Shown here piece after piece: positions 16,507 through 24,904 of a stretch of DNA of 64,000 nt (position 1 is its first letter; each line of letters opens with the position of its first letter). The notes beneath the pieces were generated by a model that did not search any database, was not told the DNA's origin, and saw only the letters and a program-made list of their open reading frames with translations. Source of the DNA: Azospirillum sp051124815 (lineage in GTDB: Bacteria; Pseudomonadota; Alphaproteobacteria; Azospirillales; Azospirillaceae); contig NZ_CP118485.1 of NCBI RefSeq assembly GCF_051124815.1, positions 1,860,001-1,924,000 of the forward strand, written 5' to 3'. The position numbers and the translations under genes are program-made.

Positions 16507-17859
16507 TTACCCGTTGGCGGTGCCGGCGGCGGCCCCGACCGGGACGGAAGGTCCGGTCTCACCCTGCTCGGCACGGCGCGCCAGTTCCGCGTTGCGGGCA
16601 TGGTGGCGGGCCAGCATCGGCTTCAGAACCAGCAGCGCACAGGCCGCCGCGGTCAGGTCCATGGTGGCGGTGACGTACAGCACGGTCGCCCAGGTGCCGG
16701 TGGCTTCCATCAGCAGGTTGCCCATCGGGACCAGCAGGGCGGCGACACCCTTGGCGCAGTACAGGACGCCGTAGATCTTGCCGGCATGCTTGGTGCCGAA
16801 GGTGTCGGCCGAAGTGGCGCTGAACAGGCTGTAGACTTCGCCCCAGGCCAGGAAGACCATGCCGCTGAGGATCAGGAACATCATCGGGTCGTGGCCGAAA
16901 CGGCTCAGCATGATGATGCCGACGCCCTCCAGCGTGAAGGCGACGAACATGGTCGCCTCACGGCCGATGTGATCCGAAATGAAGCCGAACAGCGGACGCG
17001 AGATGCCGTTCATCACGCGGTCCAGCATCAGGGCGAAGGGCAGAGCCGCCATGGTGATGCCGAGCACGCTGACCGGCGTTTCCTTCACGCCCAGATCGTG
17101 GGCGATGACGCCCAGCTGGGCCACCGCCATCAGGCCGCCGGTGACGGTGCCGATGAACATCGCCCACATCACCCAGAACACCGGGGTGCGGATCGCTTCG
17201 CCCAGCGTGTAGTCGCGGCGGGTCTGGGCGACCTTCGTGGAGGCCTTGACCTGCTCCTTCTGCGGCATGCGCAGGAACAGCGAGGCGGCGATGATGATGG
17301 CGCCCTGCAGCAGGCCGAACCAGAAGAAGGTGGTCTGATAGCCGCTGCTGTGGATCATCGCCGAGATCGGCAGGATGGTCAGCGCCGAGCCGGCGCCATA
17401 GCCGCCCGCCGTCAGGCCCACGGCCAGACCGCGCTTTTCCGGAAACCACTTCAGCGCGTTGTTGACGCAGGTGGCGTAGACGCAACCGACGCCGATACCG
17501 CCGATGGCCGAGCCGACATACAGCATGCCGAGCGAACCGGCGTAGCTGTCGATGATCCAGGACAGGCCGGTGAAGAAGCCGCCCGCGGCGACGATCACGC
17601 GGGGGCCGTATTTGTCGATGAAATAGCCCTCGATCGGCGTCAGCCAGGTCTGCACGACGACGAAGATGGTGAAGGCGGTCTGGATCGACGCGCGCGTCCA
17701 GCCATGGGTCGCCTGGATTTCCGGGACGAACAGCGTCCAGGCGTACTGGATGTTGGCGGCCGCCACCATGCAGACGATGCCGACGACGATCTGCGTCCAG
17801 CGGACCGCATCGGTCACCGGCGGCGCCGATGCCGCCGGTTGTGAATTCATTTGAGCCAT
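16507..17859 (-). CDS. oxlT: Oxalate/formate antiporter-like MFS transporter
   Basis: 450 aa, twelve predicted membrane segments. The sequence fits the oxalate:formate antiporter (OFA) family: WTQIVVGIVCMVAAANIQYAWTLFVPEIQATHGW in helix I, IEGYFIDKYGPR for the loop 2-3 motif, GGIGVGCVYATCVNNALKWFPEKRGLAVGLTAGGYGAGSAL, and LSGMVFLAWGEVYSLFSATSADTFGTKHAGKIYGVLY near helix X. OxlT exchanges extracellular oxalate for intracellular formate, powering oxalate catabolism. No formyl-CoA transferase or oxalyl-CoA decarboxylase gene is in the window. Start at ATG 17859, with a second Met three residues later. An inverted repeat lies about 170 bp upstream. Confidence 0.88.
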   Translation of the reverse strand: MAQMNSQPAASAPPVTDAVRWTQIVVGIVCMVAAANIQYAWTLFVPEIQATHGWTRASIQTAFTIFVVVQTWLTPIEGYFIDKYGPRVIVAAGGFFTGLSWIIDSYAGSLGMLYVGSAIGGIGVGCVYATCVNNALKWFPEKRGLAVGLTAGGYGAGSALTILPISAMIHSSGYQTTFFWFGLLQGAIIIAASLFLRMPQKEQVKASTKVAQTRRDYTLGEAIRTPVFWVMWAMFIGTVTGGLMAVAQLGVIAHDLGVKETPVSVLGITMAALPFALMLDRVMNGISRPLFGFISDHIGREATMFVAFTLEGVGIIMLSRFGHDPMMFLILSGMVFLAWGEVYSLFSATSADTFGTKHAGKIYGVLYCAKGVAALLVPMGNLLMEATGTWATVLYVTATMDLTAAACALLVLKPMLARHHARNAELARRAEQGETGPSVPVGAAAGTANG

Positions 17860-18512
17860 CGTGCCTCCCGTTTAACTTGCCTGAGCCGGCGGCGCGGCCC
17901 CTCTCCCGGGGACCGGCACGCCAATCACGATTGCGGAATGACCCGGACGGACCGCTCTTGCTGACGGTTCCTTTCCGGAACTCGGCGCGGATGCCGACAA
18001 TCGCTCGGAGTTCGATTGTCCCGATTTAGGAATGCCAGATATGTAATCTGGTATGCCAAAACCGGGGACAAAAAGACACCGACGGACGGATCGACGCCGT
18101 AGGCATACAGACAGACCAAGTAAAAGCTACAACTCGTGTCGCACCGGATGCCCGGTCCACACCGGTTCTTGTGTCAGTTCACCCGCTTTGACGTAGGTTC
18201 TGCAAAAAGAAGCCGTGCCGGTACCTGCACGGCCCCCTCGAACGAGGGTGTGCAGTCTTAGGAGATAGGTAGATGCCGCCGTTTCCATAAGGAACCGCAT
18301 CGGCGACACATGATCTTTTGCTCGGATTGTTTTGGAACTCAACAGTCCGTTTCGTCTTTCCGCATGATGGAAAAACACGGATGGCGGCCTTGGAACGCAA
18401 GGAATGCGTCACCACCGGCCGATGGACATGGTCGGCAAAAAATGGAACTCGAGGGGATTGAAACAGCGGACCGGCAATCCCGGGGATGGGGCTGCGGGGC
18501 CCGACCCTGCGG
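17860..18512. other. Long intergenic region upstream of oxlT and downstream of rsmD
   Basis: 653 bp. It carries the inverted repeat at 18032-18054 in the oxlT promoter side. Short minus-strand open frames between 18127 and 18415 have no conserved features and irregular codon use, so I do not call a gene. I see no RNA structure that I can name. Confidence 0.55.
18032..18054. promoter_or_regulatory. Inverted repeat upstream of oxlT, candidate operator
   Basis: CCAGAT (18035-18040), five bases, ATCTGG (18046-18051) is perfect and extends by further pairs to a 9-position arm on each side (one G-T). It lies in the upstream region of oxlT. The short spacer and dyad fit a GntR or similar dimeric regulator; no such regulator gene is adjacent. 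Confidence 0.45.
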
Positions 18513-19073
18513 TCAGGCCGGGTGGCGGACCGTCAGGAAGGCGACACGGGTATCGCCGTAGCGGCGTTCATCGACCGCCGTGAAACCGTCGGGAAGAGGC
18601 AGGGGGTCGCGATCGGCAACCTCAACCACCGCGAGCGCGCCGTCGGCCAGCCAGCCGGCGCGCAGCAAACCCTCCAGCGCACGCGGCGCCAGCCCCTGGC
18701 CATAGGGCGGGTCGAGAAAGGCCAGCATGCAGGCACGGGACGCCGGAGGTGGCTTGGTGGCGTCGGCGCGCAGGATTTGAGCGTTGCCTGCCTCGCGCAG
18801 CGCATCGACATTGGCGCGCACGGCATCCAGCGCCGGGCGTCCCATGTCGAGGAAGCCGCACCAGGACGCCCCGCGCGACAGGGCTTCCAGCCCCAGCGCG
18901 CCAGTACCGCAGAAGGCGTCGACGACCGCGGCGCCCTCGAACTCGGGCGCCCAGTCGGCATGCGCCAGGATATTGAAGATGGCTTGCCGGGTGCGGTCGG
19001 TGGTGGGACGGGTATCGCGCCCGCCCGGCGCCACAAGACTGCGGCCGCGGTGCTTACCGCCGACGATCCGCAC
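18513..19073 (-). CDS. rsmD: 16S rRNA (guanine-N2)-methyltransferase RsmD
   Basis: 186 aa from a GTG at 19073 (GGAG 7 nt upstream). VRIVGGKHRGRSL is the diagnostic RsmD start, VVDAFCGTGALGLEALSRGA is the SAM-binding motif and LDPPYGQG (residues 120-127) is the catalytic N6/N2-methyltransferase motif. It methylates G966 of 16S rRNA. The gene starts inside the last 20 bp of rluB, so the two are translationally linked. Confidence 0.95.
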   Translation of the reverse strand: MRIVGGKHRGRSLVAPGGRDTRPTTDRTRQAIFNILAHADWAPEFEGAAVVDAFCGTGALGLEALSRGASWCGFLDMGRPALDAVRANVDALREAGNAQILRADATKPPPASRACMLAFLDPPYGQGLAPRALEGLLRAGWLADGALAVVEVADRDPLPLPDGFTAVDERRYGDTRVAFLTVRHPA

Positions 19074-20379
19074 GCGGGCGCTCCGTCCGTCCGCCGGCAC
19101 CGCCACCGGACCTATCGCCGCTGCCGCCGGCCTTCGGCCCGCCACCACGCGGCGCCGGACCGGCGCCCTTCGGACCAGTCGGCTTCGGCCCCGTCGGCTT
19201 GCCGTCCCTCGGCTTGGAGTCGCGGGACTTTGTTCCCTCCGACCGGGCTCCCTCCGACCGGGAACCATCCGGCTTCGCGGCTCCGGCCTTGAACCCGCCA
19301 GACTTCGCCCCCCGCGCACCGGCCGCACCGCCGCCGAGAGACAGGGTGCCCCGGGTCGATGCGCCCCGCCGGGCCGGCTTGGCCTCCTCGGTGCGGGCGG
19401 CTTCGGCCTCGTGCCGCTTGGTGGCGGAGCGCGGCGCGCGTTTCGGAGCGGCCTTGGCATCCGCCCTCGCATCCGTCTTGCCGGTCGCACGGCCGCCGGA
19501 CGCCGCCTTCGCCGGAGCGGCCTTCACCGCCGCATCGGCTCTCGCCTTGGCGCGCTGCTTGGTCCCGGACTCGGCAGGCTCCGCCCCTTCGGGCGTGCCG
19601 AAGAAGGGGGCTATCTGTTCGCGGACGACGCGCTTCGGCACTTCCTCCACAGCGCCCTCCTCCAGCTTGCCGAGCTGGAAGGGACCATAGGCGACGCGGA
19701 TCAGCCGGTTCACCTGGAGCCCCAGCGACTCCATCACCTTGCGGATCTCGCGGTTCTTGCCTTCCTTCAGGCTGACGGTCAGCCAGGCGTTGCGGCCCTG
19801 GATGCGGTCAAGAACGGCTTCGATCGGGCCGTACTTCACGCCTTCGATGGTCGGCCCCTTTTCCAGCGCCGCCAGCTGCTTCTCGTCCACCTCGCCGAAG
19901 ACGCGCACGCGATAGCGGCGGGTCCAGCCGGTGGCCGGCAGTTCCAGGAAGCGGGCCAGCTCGCCGTCGTTGGTCAGCAGCAGCAGCCCCTCGGTCGTCA
20001 GGTCGAGACGGCCGATGGAGACCACGCGCGGCAGGTCGGGCGGCAGGCGGTCGAAGACGGTTTCGCGCCCCTTCTCGTCACGGGCGGTGGTGACCAGCCC
20101 CGACGGCTTGTGATAGCGCCACAGGCGGGCCGGCTCCGGCTCCGGAATGACCTTGCCGTCGACCTGCACGATGTCGCCGGAGCGGACCACGCAGGCCGGG
20201 CTGTCGAGCACACGGCTGTTGACCGCGACGCGGCCCTCGGCGATCCAGCGTTCGGCGTCGCGGCGCGAGCAGAGCCCGGCGCGCGCCAGTCGCTTGGCGA
20301 TGCGTTCGCCGCCGGCGGCAGCGGAGCCGGCGGCAGGGGTGGCGGATTTGGATTTCTTGGCGGTATCGGAGCGGTCCAT
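19054..20379 (-). CDS. rluB: RluB-like 23S rRNA pseudouridine synthase with long basic tail
   Basis: 441 aa. An S4 RNA-binding domain (about 24-75: ERIAKRLARAGLCSRRDAERWIAEGRVAVNSRV) precedes a RsuA/RluB/RluE-type synthase domain (LWRYHKPSGLVTTARDEKGR, SIGRLDLTTEGLLLLTNDGE with catalytic D126, LKEGKNREIRKVMESLGL). From about residue 270 the protein is a low-complexity tail of Ala, Lys, Arg, Gly, Pro and Ser (for example GPKPTGPKGAGP), which is longer than in E. coli RluB and probably binds RNA non-specifically. Start at ATG 20379, divergent from tadA. Confidence 0.92.
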   Translation of the reverse strand: MDRSDTAKKSKSATPAAGSAAAGGERIAKRLARAGLCSRRDAERWIAEGRVAVNSRVLDSPACVVRSGDIVQVDGKVIPEPEPARLWRYHKPSGLVTTARDEKGRETVFDRLPPDLPRVVSIGRLDLTTEGLLLLTNDGELARFLELPATGWTRRYRVRVFGEVDEKQLAALEKGPTIEGVKYGPIEAVLDRIQGRNAWLTVSLKEGKNREIRKVMESLGLQVNRLIRVAYGPFQLGKLEEGAVEEVPKRVVREQIAPFFGTPEGAEPAESGTKQRAKARADAAVKAAPAKAASGGRATGKTDARADAKAAPKRAPRSATKRHEAEAARTEEAKPARRGASTRGTLSLGGGAAGARGAKSGGFKAGAAKPDGSRSEGARSEGTKSRDSKPRDGKPTGPKPTGPKGAGPAPRGGGPKAGGSGDRSGGGAGGRTERPRADRRR

Positions 20380-20484
20380 GGCCGGACCATAGGGCCTGGA
20401 CGCGCCGCCCGCAACACGAGTCCAGTGCCCGGACACCGGAATCCGGTTGACGCGCTCCCGACGGGGTTGGCACCCTGCCCGGCC

Positions 20485-20937
20485 ATGCCGTCTCCCCGCT
20501 ATATGGACCTCGCCTTCGCCGCTGCCGAGGCCGCCGCCGCGCGTGGCGAGGTGCCGGTCGGCGCCGTCGTCGTCGACCCCGCGACGGGCTCCGTCCTCGC
20601 CTCCGCCGGCAACCGGACGGAGGAGCTGTGCGATCCCTCCGCCCACGCCGAACTGCTGGCGATCCGGGAAGCCTGCGCCGCCCGTGGCCAGCCCCGCCTG
20701 CCCGGCTGCGACCTCTATGTGACGCTGGAACCTTGCGCGCTGTGTGCCGCGGCGATCAGCTTCGCCCGCATCCGGCGGGTCTATTACGGCGCCTACGATC
20801 CCAAGGGCGGCGCCGTCGATCACGGTCCGCGCTTCTTCACGCAGCCGACCTGCCACCACGCACCGGAGGTCTACAGCGGCATCGGCGAGACGCGGGCGGG
20901 AGCGCTGCTGCGGAGCTTCTTCAGGGAGCGGCGGTGA
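20485..20937 (+). CDS. tadA: tRNA(adenosine34) deaminase TadA
   Basis: 150 aa. The zinc and proton-shuttle motifs are complete: H54-A-E56 (PSAHAEL) and P83-C84-A-L-C87 (TLEPCALCAAA). MDLAFAAAEAAAARGEVPVGAVVVD is the usual N-terminal helix and strand of TadA. It converts A34 to inosine in tRNA-Arg(ACG). Start at 20485 or 20503. Divergent from rluB, 105 bp apart. Confidence 0.95.
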   Translation: MPSPRYMDLAFAAAEAAAARGEVPVGAVVVDPATGSVLASAGNRTEELCDPSAHAELLAIREACAARGQPRLPGCDLYVTLEPCALCAAAISFARIRRVYYGAYDPKGGAVDHGPRFFTQPTCHHAPEVYSGIGETRAGALLRSFFRERR

Positions 20938-21176
20938 GCCCTCCCCAGGGGCCGAGCGGGCGACTCGCGCAATATTGTCTCCAGTGGCCGGAAATATAAT
21001 TCTTTCAATTCGACGACCATTGCCGCGCATTCATTCGTGGCGAGCATAGATGTAAATCCCCATCCCCCAGCAACCGTGGAGATTTGGCAGGCGAACAATG
21101 ATTAGTCTGTTAAGTGTTTGTTCAGCGAATATATGCCGATGATGCCCTGACCGCTTTAAGCCATCAGGAGTCGCAG

Positions 21177-22682
21177 ATGTTGTCGTTCCGCAAGCCACAG
21201 GACAATCAGGCCGCCGAAGAGCTGGCCCTGCTGGGGCGCCATGCGGGTGTCGGGCTGTGGGACGCGGTGATCCACAACGGCGATCCGATGCATGCGCAAA
21301 GCCGTTGGCACTGGTCGCCGGAATTCCGCCGTCTCGTCGGATTCGGCCATGACGACACCGTTGGTTTCCCGAACGTCGTCGGTTCCTGGGCCGACCGACT
21401 GCATCCGGATGACGCCAAACGGACCTTCGACGCCTTCATGGCCTGCCTGAACGACCGCAGCGGCCGCACCGGCTATGACGTGAATTACCGGTTGAAGGTG
21501 AAGGACGGCAGCTATCGCTGGTTCCGCGCCATCGGCGGCGTCGCCCGCGACAGCAGCGGACTGGCCCTGCGTGCCTGCGGCTCGCTGATCGACATCGATG
21601 CCGAGCGCAATGAACTGGAGCGGGCCAAGCTGCTCGACCGCCATGCCGGCGTCGGGCTTTGGGATGCGGTCTTCCACAATGGCGATCCGATGCATGCGCA
21701 GAGCCGCTGGCACTGGTCGCCGGAATTCCGCCGTCTCGTCGGCTTCGACCGCGACGACACCGTCGGTTTCCCCAACGTCGTCGGCTCCTGGGCCGACCGG
21801 CTGCATCCGGACGATGCCGGACGCACCTTCGACGCCTTCATGGCCTGCCTGAACGACCGCAGCGGTCGCACCGGCTACGATGTCGATTACCGCCTGAAGG
21901 TGAAGGACGGCAGCCATCGCTGGTTCCGCGCCATCGGCGGCGTCGCCCGCGACAACAACGGCGTGGCGCTGCGCGCCTGCGGATCGCTGATCGACATCGA
22001 TGCGGAGAAGCTGGCCGAGCTGCGGCAGGTGGAGATGGACGGCGAGCGCCGCCGCACCGTGTCCGGCCTTGCCGAATCGCTGGACCGCGAGGTCGGCACC
22101 GCCGCCGACCGCGCTACCGCCAACGCCCAGACCGTCGCCGCCGCGACGGAAGAACTGTCGGCCTCCATTTCCGACATCAGCAACCGCGCCAACGAGGCGT
22201 CGGGCGCCTCGCTGAAGGCGTCGGAGGAGGCGTCGCGCACCAACGCCGCGGTGGAAGCCCTGGTCACCTCGGCCGAGCGCATCGGCGCCATCACCAAGCT
22301 GATCAACAGCATCGCCTCGCAGACCAACCTGCTGGCCCTGAACGCGACCATCGAAGCCGCCCGTGCCGGAGAGGCCGGCCGCGGCTTCGCCGTCGTGGCG
22401 AACGAGGTGAAATCGCTGGCCCAGCAGAGCGGCAGCGCCGCCGACGACATCGCCGCGCAGATCGCCTCTGTCCAGCAGGAAGCTCTGCACGCAGTGGACG
22501 CCATCCGCCGCATCGGCGCCATCGTCACCGACGTCCAGCAAATCTCCACCACCATCGCCGCCGCCGTGTCGCAGCAGGAATCGGCGACCAAGGAGATCGC
22601 CCACAGCGTCACCCGCGTGGTCCGCGACATCGAAGTGGTGTCGCAGAACATCGCGTCCGCATCGGAGCGTCTGCGGGCGTAA
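21177..22682 (+). CDS. Cytoplasmic methyl-accepting chemotaxis protein with two near-identical PAS repeats
   Basis: 501 aa. Two PAS domains of about 134 residues each (residues about 22-155 and 156-289) are almost identical: both start RHAGVGLWDAV, continue HNGDPMHAQSRWHWSPEFRRLVGF and DTVGFPNVVGSWADRLHPDDA, and end with LRACGSLIDIDAE. Both have the LHPDD and RLKVKDGS-RWFRAIG PAS/PAC features. The C-terminus is an MCP signalling domain with the hairpin tip IASQTNLLALNATIEAARAGEAGRGFAVVANEVKSLAQQS. There is no transmembrane segment, so the receptor is soluble. GGAG precedes the ATG at 21177 by 6 nt. It is likely an internal sensor of redox or a small ligand. Confidence 0.93.
   Translation: MLSFRKPQDNQAAEELALLGRHAGVGLWDAVIHNGDPMHAQSRWHWSPEFRRLVGFGHDDTVGFPNVVGSWADRLHPDDAKRTFDAFMACLNDRSGRTGYDVNYRLKVKDGSYRWFRAIGGVARDSSGLALRACGSLIDIDAERNELERAKLLDRHAGVGLWDAVFHNGDPMHAQSRWHWSPEFRRLVGFDRDDTVGFPNVVGSWADRLHPDDAGRTFDAFMACLNDRSGRTGYDVDYRLKVKDGSHRWFRAIGGVARDNNGVALRACGSLIDIDAEKLAELRQVEMDGERRRTVSGLAESLDREVGTAADRATANAQTVAAATEELSASISDISNRANEASGASLKASEEASRTNAAVEALVTSAERIGAITKLINSIASQTNLLALNATIEAARAGEAGRGFAVVANEVKSLAQQSGSAADDIAAQIASVQQEALHAVDAIRRIGAIVTDVQQISTTIAAAVSQQESATKEIAHSVTRVVRDIEVVSQNIASASERLRA
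21237..22040 (+). repeat. Tandem 402-bp direct repeat inside the chemoreceptor gene
   Basis: The PAS-coding segment starting at 21237 repeats at 21639, an offset of exactly 402 bp (134 codons). The copies differ mainly at synonymous third positions, with only a few amino-acid changes visible. This shows an in-frame duplication that has been kept under selection or homogenised. Confidence 0.85.
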
Positions 22683-22699
22683 GTACGGACATGGAAAAG

Positions 22700-22719
22700 G
22701 GGCGCAGCGATGCGCCCCC
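22700..22719. terminator. Bidirectional terminator between the chemoreceptor and HEPN genes
   Basis: GGGGCGCA (22700-22707), GCGA loop, TGCGCCCC (22712-22719): a perfect 8-bp stem with a stable tetraloop. On the minus strand it is followed by a T-tract (AAAA at 22696-22699 on the plus strand), so it best terminates the HEPN transcript; it also ends the chemoreceptor transcript. Confidence 0.75.
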
Positions 22720-22752
22720 GATCTCGGTTGAACCTGATTGTCTCCTGACCAA

Positions 22753-23145
22753 TCAGGACGCGGCGGTCAGGAGGGAGCGCACCTCGGACAGAAAACGTTC
22801 GGCGTTGGCAAGATGCTTGGCCGCACGCTCGCGCGTCACGTCCGCCGCAGGTTCCTCGTAATCGGTCAGCAGACGGTCGCGCAATGCCGCCGCCAGTGCC
22901 TGGGCATGGTCCATCGGCATCAGGCCGGGCTTCGCAATATGTTCGAAAAAAAGCGCCTGTACCCCACGGTGCGACTTCGAGCCGAATCCGTAACGGGTCA
23001 GGATTGCCAGCGCCGCCAGTTCCATCGCCAGATGCGCACGATTGACGCAGTCACGAGGAAATCCACCGGAATAAAGAAGCTTTGCAGCGTTAAGAGCCTC
23101 CTCGGCCCGCCCCAACCGTGCCAATGGATCGATGGTTCCGGTCAC
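22753..23145 (-). CDS. HEPN-domain protein of an MNT-HEPN pair
   Basis: 130 aa, all helical. GRAEEALNAAKLLYSGGFPRDCVNRAHLAMELAALAILTRYG, SKSHRGVQALFFEHIAK and the C-terminal AKHLANAERFLSEVRSLL are typical of the HEPN family of COG1895 type. The classical R-x4-6-H ribonuclease motif is not in its usual place: an R-x5-H (RERAAKH) sits near the C-terminus. It overlaps the stop of the upstream nucleotidyltransferase gene by 4 bp. In such pairs the HEPN protein is the toxin or substrate partner and is modified by the nucleotidyltransferase. Confidence 0.82.
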   Translation of the reverse strand: MTGTIDPLARLGRAEEALNAAKLLYSGGFPRDCVNRAHLAMELAALAILTRYGFGSKSHRGVQALFFEHIAKPGLMPMDHAQALAAALRDRLLTDYEEPAADVTRERAAKHLANAERFLSEVRSLLTAAS

Positions 23146-23471
23146 ACCGGCACTCCCTGCTCCCGAACCGTCCTGATCAGAGGATGCTGGGAGGTGCGCA
23201 AGGTCCGCGCCGACCAGACGAAAGGCTGGACGATGCGACCCGCTTCCATGGTCGGCACGAAGGCGATGTCCATGACCCGATCCACCTCCTCCAGCGGATC
23301 CGCCGGTTCGTCCTTCAGGATCACGGCCAGATCGATATCGGACTCGTCGGTATAGTCGTCGCGAGCCCGCGATCCGAATAACAGGATTCGATCCAGACGG
23401 GAGCCGAAGACGGCTTCAGCCCCCTGGCGGAATGCGGCGATGGCCGCGCGGGTCTGCGGAGCGGTGTCCAT
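23142..23471 (-). CDS. MNT-type minimal nucleotidyltransferase (antitoxin-like)
   Basis: 109 aa. RILLFGSRARDDYTDESDIDLAVIL contains the GS-x-D-x-D core of minimal nucleotidyltransferases (polymerase-beta fold). MNT proteins of this type AMPylate or oligoadenylylate the HEPN partner. Start at 23471. The stop overlaps the ATG of the HEPN gene (ATGA), so the two are translationally coupled and transcribed from the purD side. Confidence 0.85.
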   Translation of the reverse strand: MDTAPQTRAAIAAFRQGAEAVFGSRLDRILLFGSRARDDYTDESDIDLAVILKDEPADPLEEVDRVMDIAFVPTMEAGRIVQPFVWSARTLRTSQHPLIRTVREQGVPV

Positions 23472-23505
23472 ACCGGGCAAACGGCATCTGTTGGAAGCAA
23501 GCTCC

Positions 23506-23530
23506 AAAATAGCCCTTTCATGGCTATTTT
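23506..23530. terminator. Perfect AT-rich hairpin between purD and the MNT gene
   Basis: AAAATAGCC (23506-23514), 7-nt loop, GGCTATTTT (23522-23530). It lies just downstream of the purD stop, in the minus direction, and 35 bp before the MNT start. It may terminate purD, and may also be the operator of the MNT-HEPN operon. Confidence 0.55.
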
Positions 23531-23544
23531 TGTAGATCCTTCCC

Positions 23545-24831
23545 TTACCGTCCCACCGCCCGCCAGCCGATGTCGCGGCGGCAGAAGCCGTCCGGCCAAT
23601 CCAACGCATCCACCGCCTTGTAGGCCGCCGCCTGCGCTTCCGCCACCGTCGGCGCCAGCGCGGTGACGCCGAGCACCCGGCCGCCGACCGACAGAACCCG
23701 GCCATCCTCGGCACGCTTGGTGCCGGCGTGGAAGACGGTCACGTTCTCCACGGCGCCGGCCTTGTCCAGCCCGCGGATCTCGGTGTTCTTGGCGTAATCG
23801 CCAGGATAGCCGTTGGCCGCCATCACCACGCACAGCGCGGTCTGGTCGTGCCAGCGCAGGTCGATGCTGTCCAGCACGCCGTCGGCCGCCGCGACCAGCG
23901 CCGCCAGCGCATCGGACTTCAGCCGCATCATCAGCGTCTGGCATTCGGGATCGCCGAAGCGGACGTTGAACTCCAGCGTTTTCGGCACCGGGCCGTCCGG
24001 CGTCCGCATGATCATCAGGCCGGCGAACAGCACGCCCTTGAAGGGCTTGCCTTCCGCCGCCATGCCCTTGACCGTCGGCAGGATGATCTCGCGCATCACG
24101 CGGTCCTGCAGGTCGGCGGTCAGCACCGGGGCCGGGGAATAGGCGCCCATGCCGCCGGTGTTGGGGCCGGTGTCGCCGTCGCCGACCGCCTTGTGGTCCT
24201 GGGCGGACGCCAGCGGCAGCGCGTTCTCGCCGTCGCACAGCGCGAAGAAGCTGACCTCCTCGCCGTCCAGGAACTCCTCCACCACCACCTCGGCACCGGC
24301 AGCGCCGAAACGGCCGCCGACCAGCGCGTCGTCGATGGCCTCGAAGGCTTCCTGCTCGGTGCGGGCGACGGTGACTCCCTTGCCGGCGGCGAGCCCGTCG
24401 GCCTTCACCACGATGGGCGCGCCATGCTTGCGGACATAGGCCTTGGCGGCTTCCGGATCCTTGAAGCGCTCGTAGAAGGCGGTGGGCACCCCGTATTTCG
24501 CCAGGATGTCCTTCATGAAGCCCTTGGAGCCCTCAAGCTCCGCCGCCGCCGCGCTCGGGCCGAAGGCCTTGACGCCCAGCGCCGTCAGCCTGTCCACCAG
24601 ACCCAGCACCAGCGGGCCTTCCGGCCCGACGACGACGAAGTCGATGGCGTTGTCCTGGACGAAGCGCACCAGCCCATCCACATCTTCCGACCCGATGGGA
24701 ACCAGCGTGGCGACATCGGCGATGCCGGCATTGCCTGGCGCGCAATAGAGCGCGTCGCACAGCGGCGAATTGGAAATGGCCCAGCAGAGCGCGTGCTCAC
24801 GACCGCCCGATCCGACGACGAGGACTTTCAT
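23545..24831 (-). CDS. purD: Phosphoribosylamine-glycine ligase (GAR synthetase) PurD
   Basis: 428 aa, the usual size. KVLVVGSGGREHALCW is the family start; the ATP-grasp core includes APIVVKADGLAAGKGVTVA, EVVVEEFLDGEEVSFFALCDG, AQDHKAVGDGDTGPNTGGMGAYSPAP and FNVRFGDPECQTLMMRL. It catalyses step two of purine synthesis. Divergent from xseA with a 73-bp gap. Confidence 0.97.
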   Translation of the reverse strand: MKVLVVGSGGREHALCWAISNSPLCDALYCAPGNAGIADVATLVPIGSEDVDGLVRFVQDNAIDFVVVGPEGPLVLGLVDRLTALGVKAFGPSAAAAELEGSKGFMKDILAKYGVPTAFYERFKDPEAAKAYVRKHGAPIVVKADGLAAGKGVTVARTEQEAFEAIDDALVGGRFGAAGAEVVVEEFLDGEEVSFFALCDGENALPLASAQDHKAVGDGDTGPNTGGMGAYSPAPVLTADLQDRVMREIILPTVKGMAAEGKPFKGVLFAGLMIMRTPDGPVPKTLEFNVRFGDPECQTLMMRLKSDALAALVAAADGVLDSIDLRWHDQTALCVVMAANGYPGDYAKNTEIRGLDKAGAVENVTVFHAGTKRAEDGRVLSVGGRVLGVTALAPTVAEAQAAAYKAVDALDWPDGFCRRDIGWRAVGR

Positions 24832-24904
24832 GGGGTGGCGCTCCTTCCGCCTTGTTGCGAACTGCGCGCCTTGTATCATGGCGGCGCCCCAACTCAAGAG
24901 CGCC

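Noticed and set aside
18127..18415. Short minus-strand frames in the oxlT-rsmD gap
   Set aside because: No ribosome-binding site, no conserved sequence, mixed codon use.
21237..22040. Insertion or mobile element as cause of the duplicated segment
   Set aside because: The repeat is an exact in-frame 134-codon unit encoding a PAS domain, with no terminal inverted repeats or transposase.
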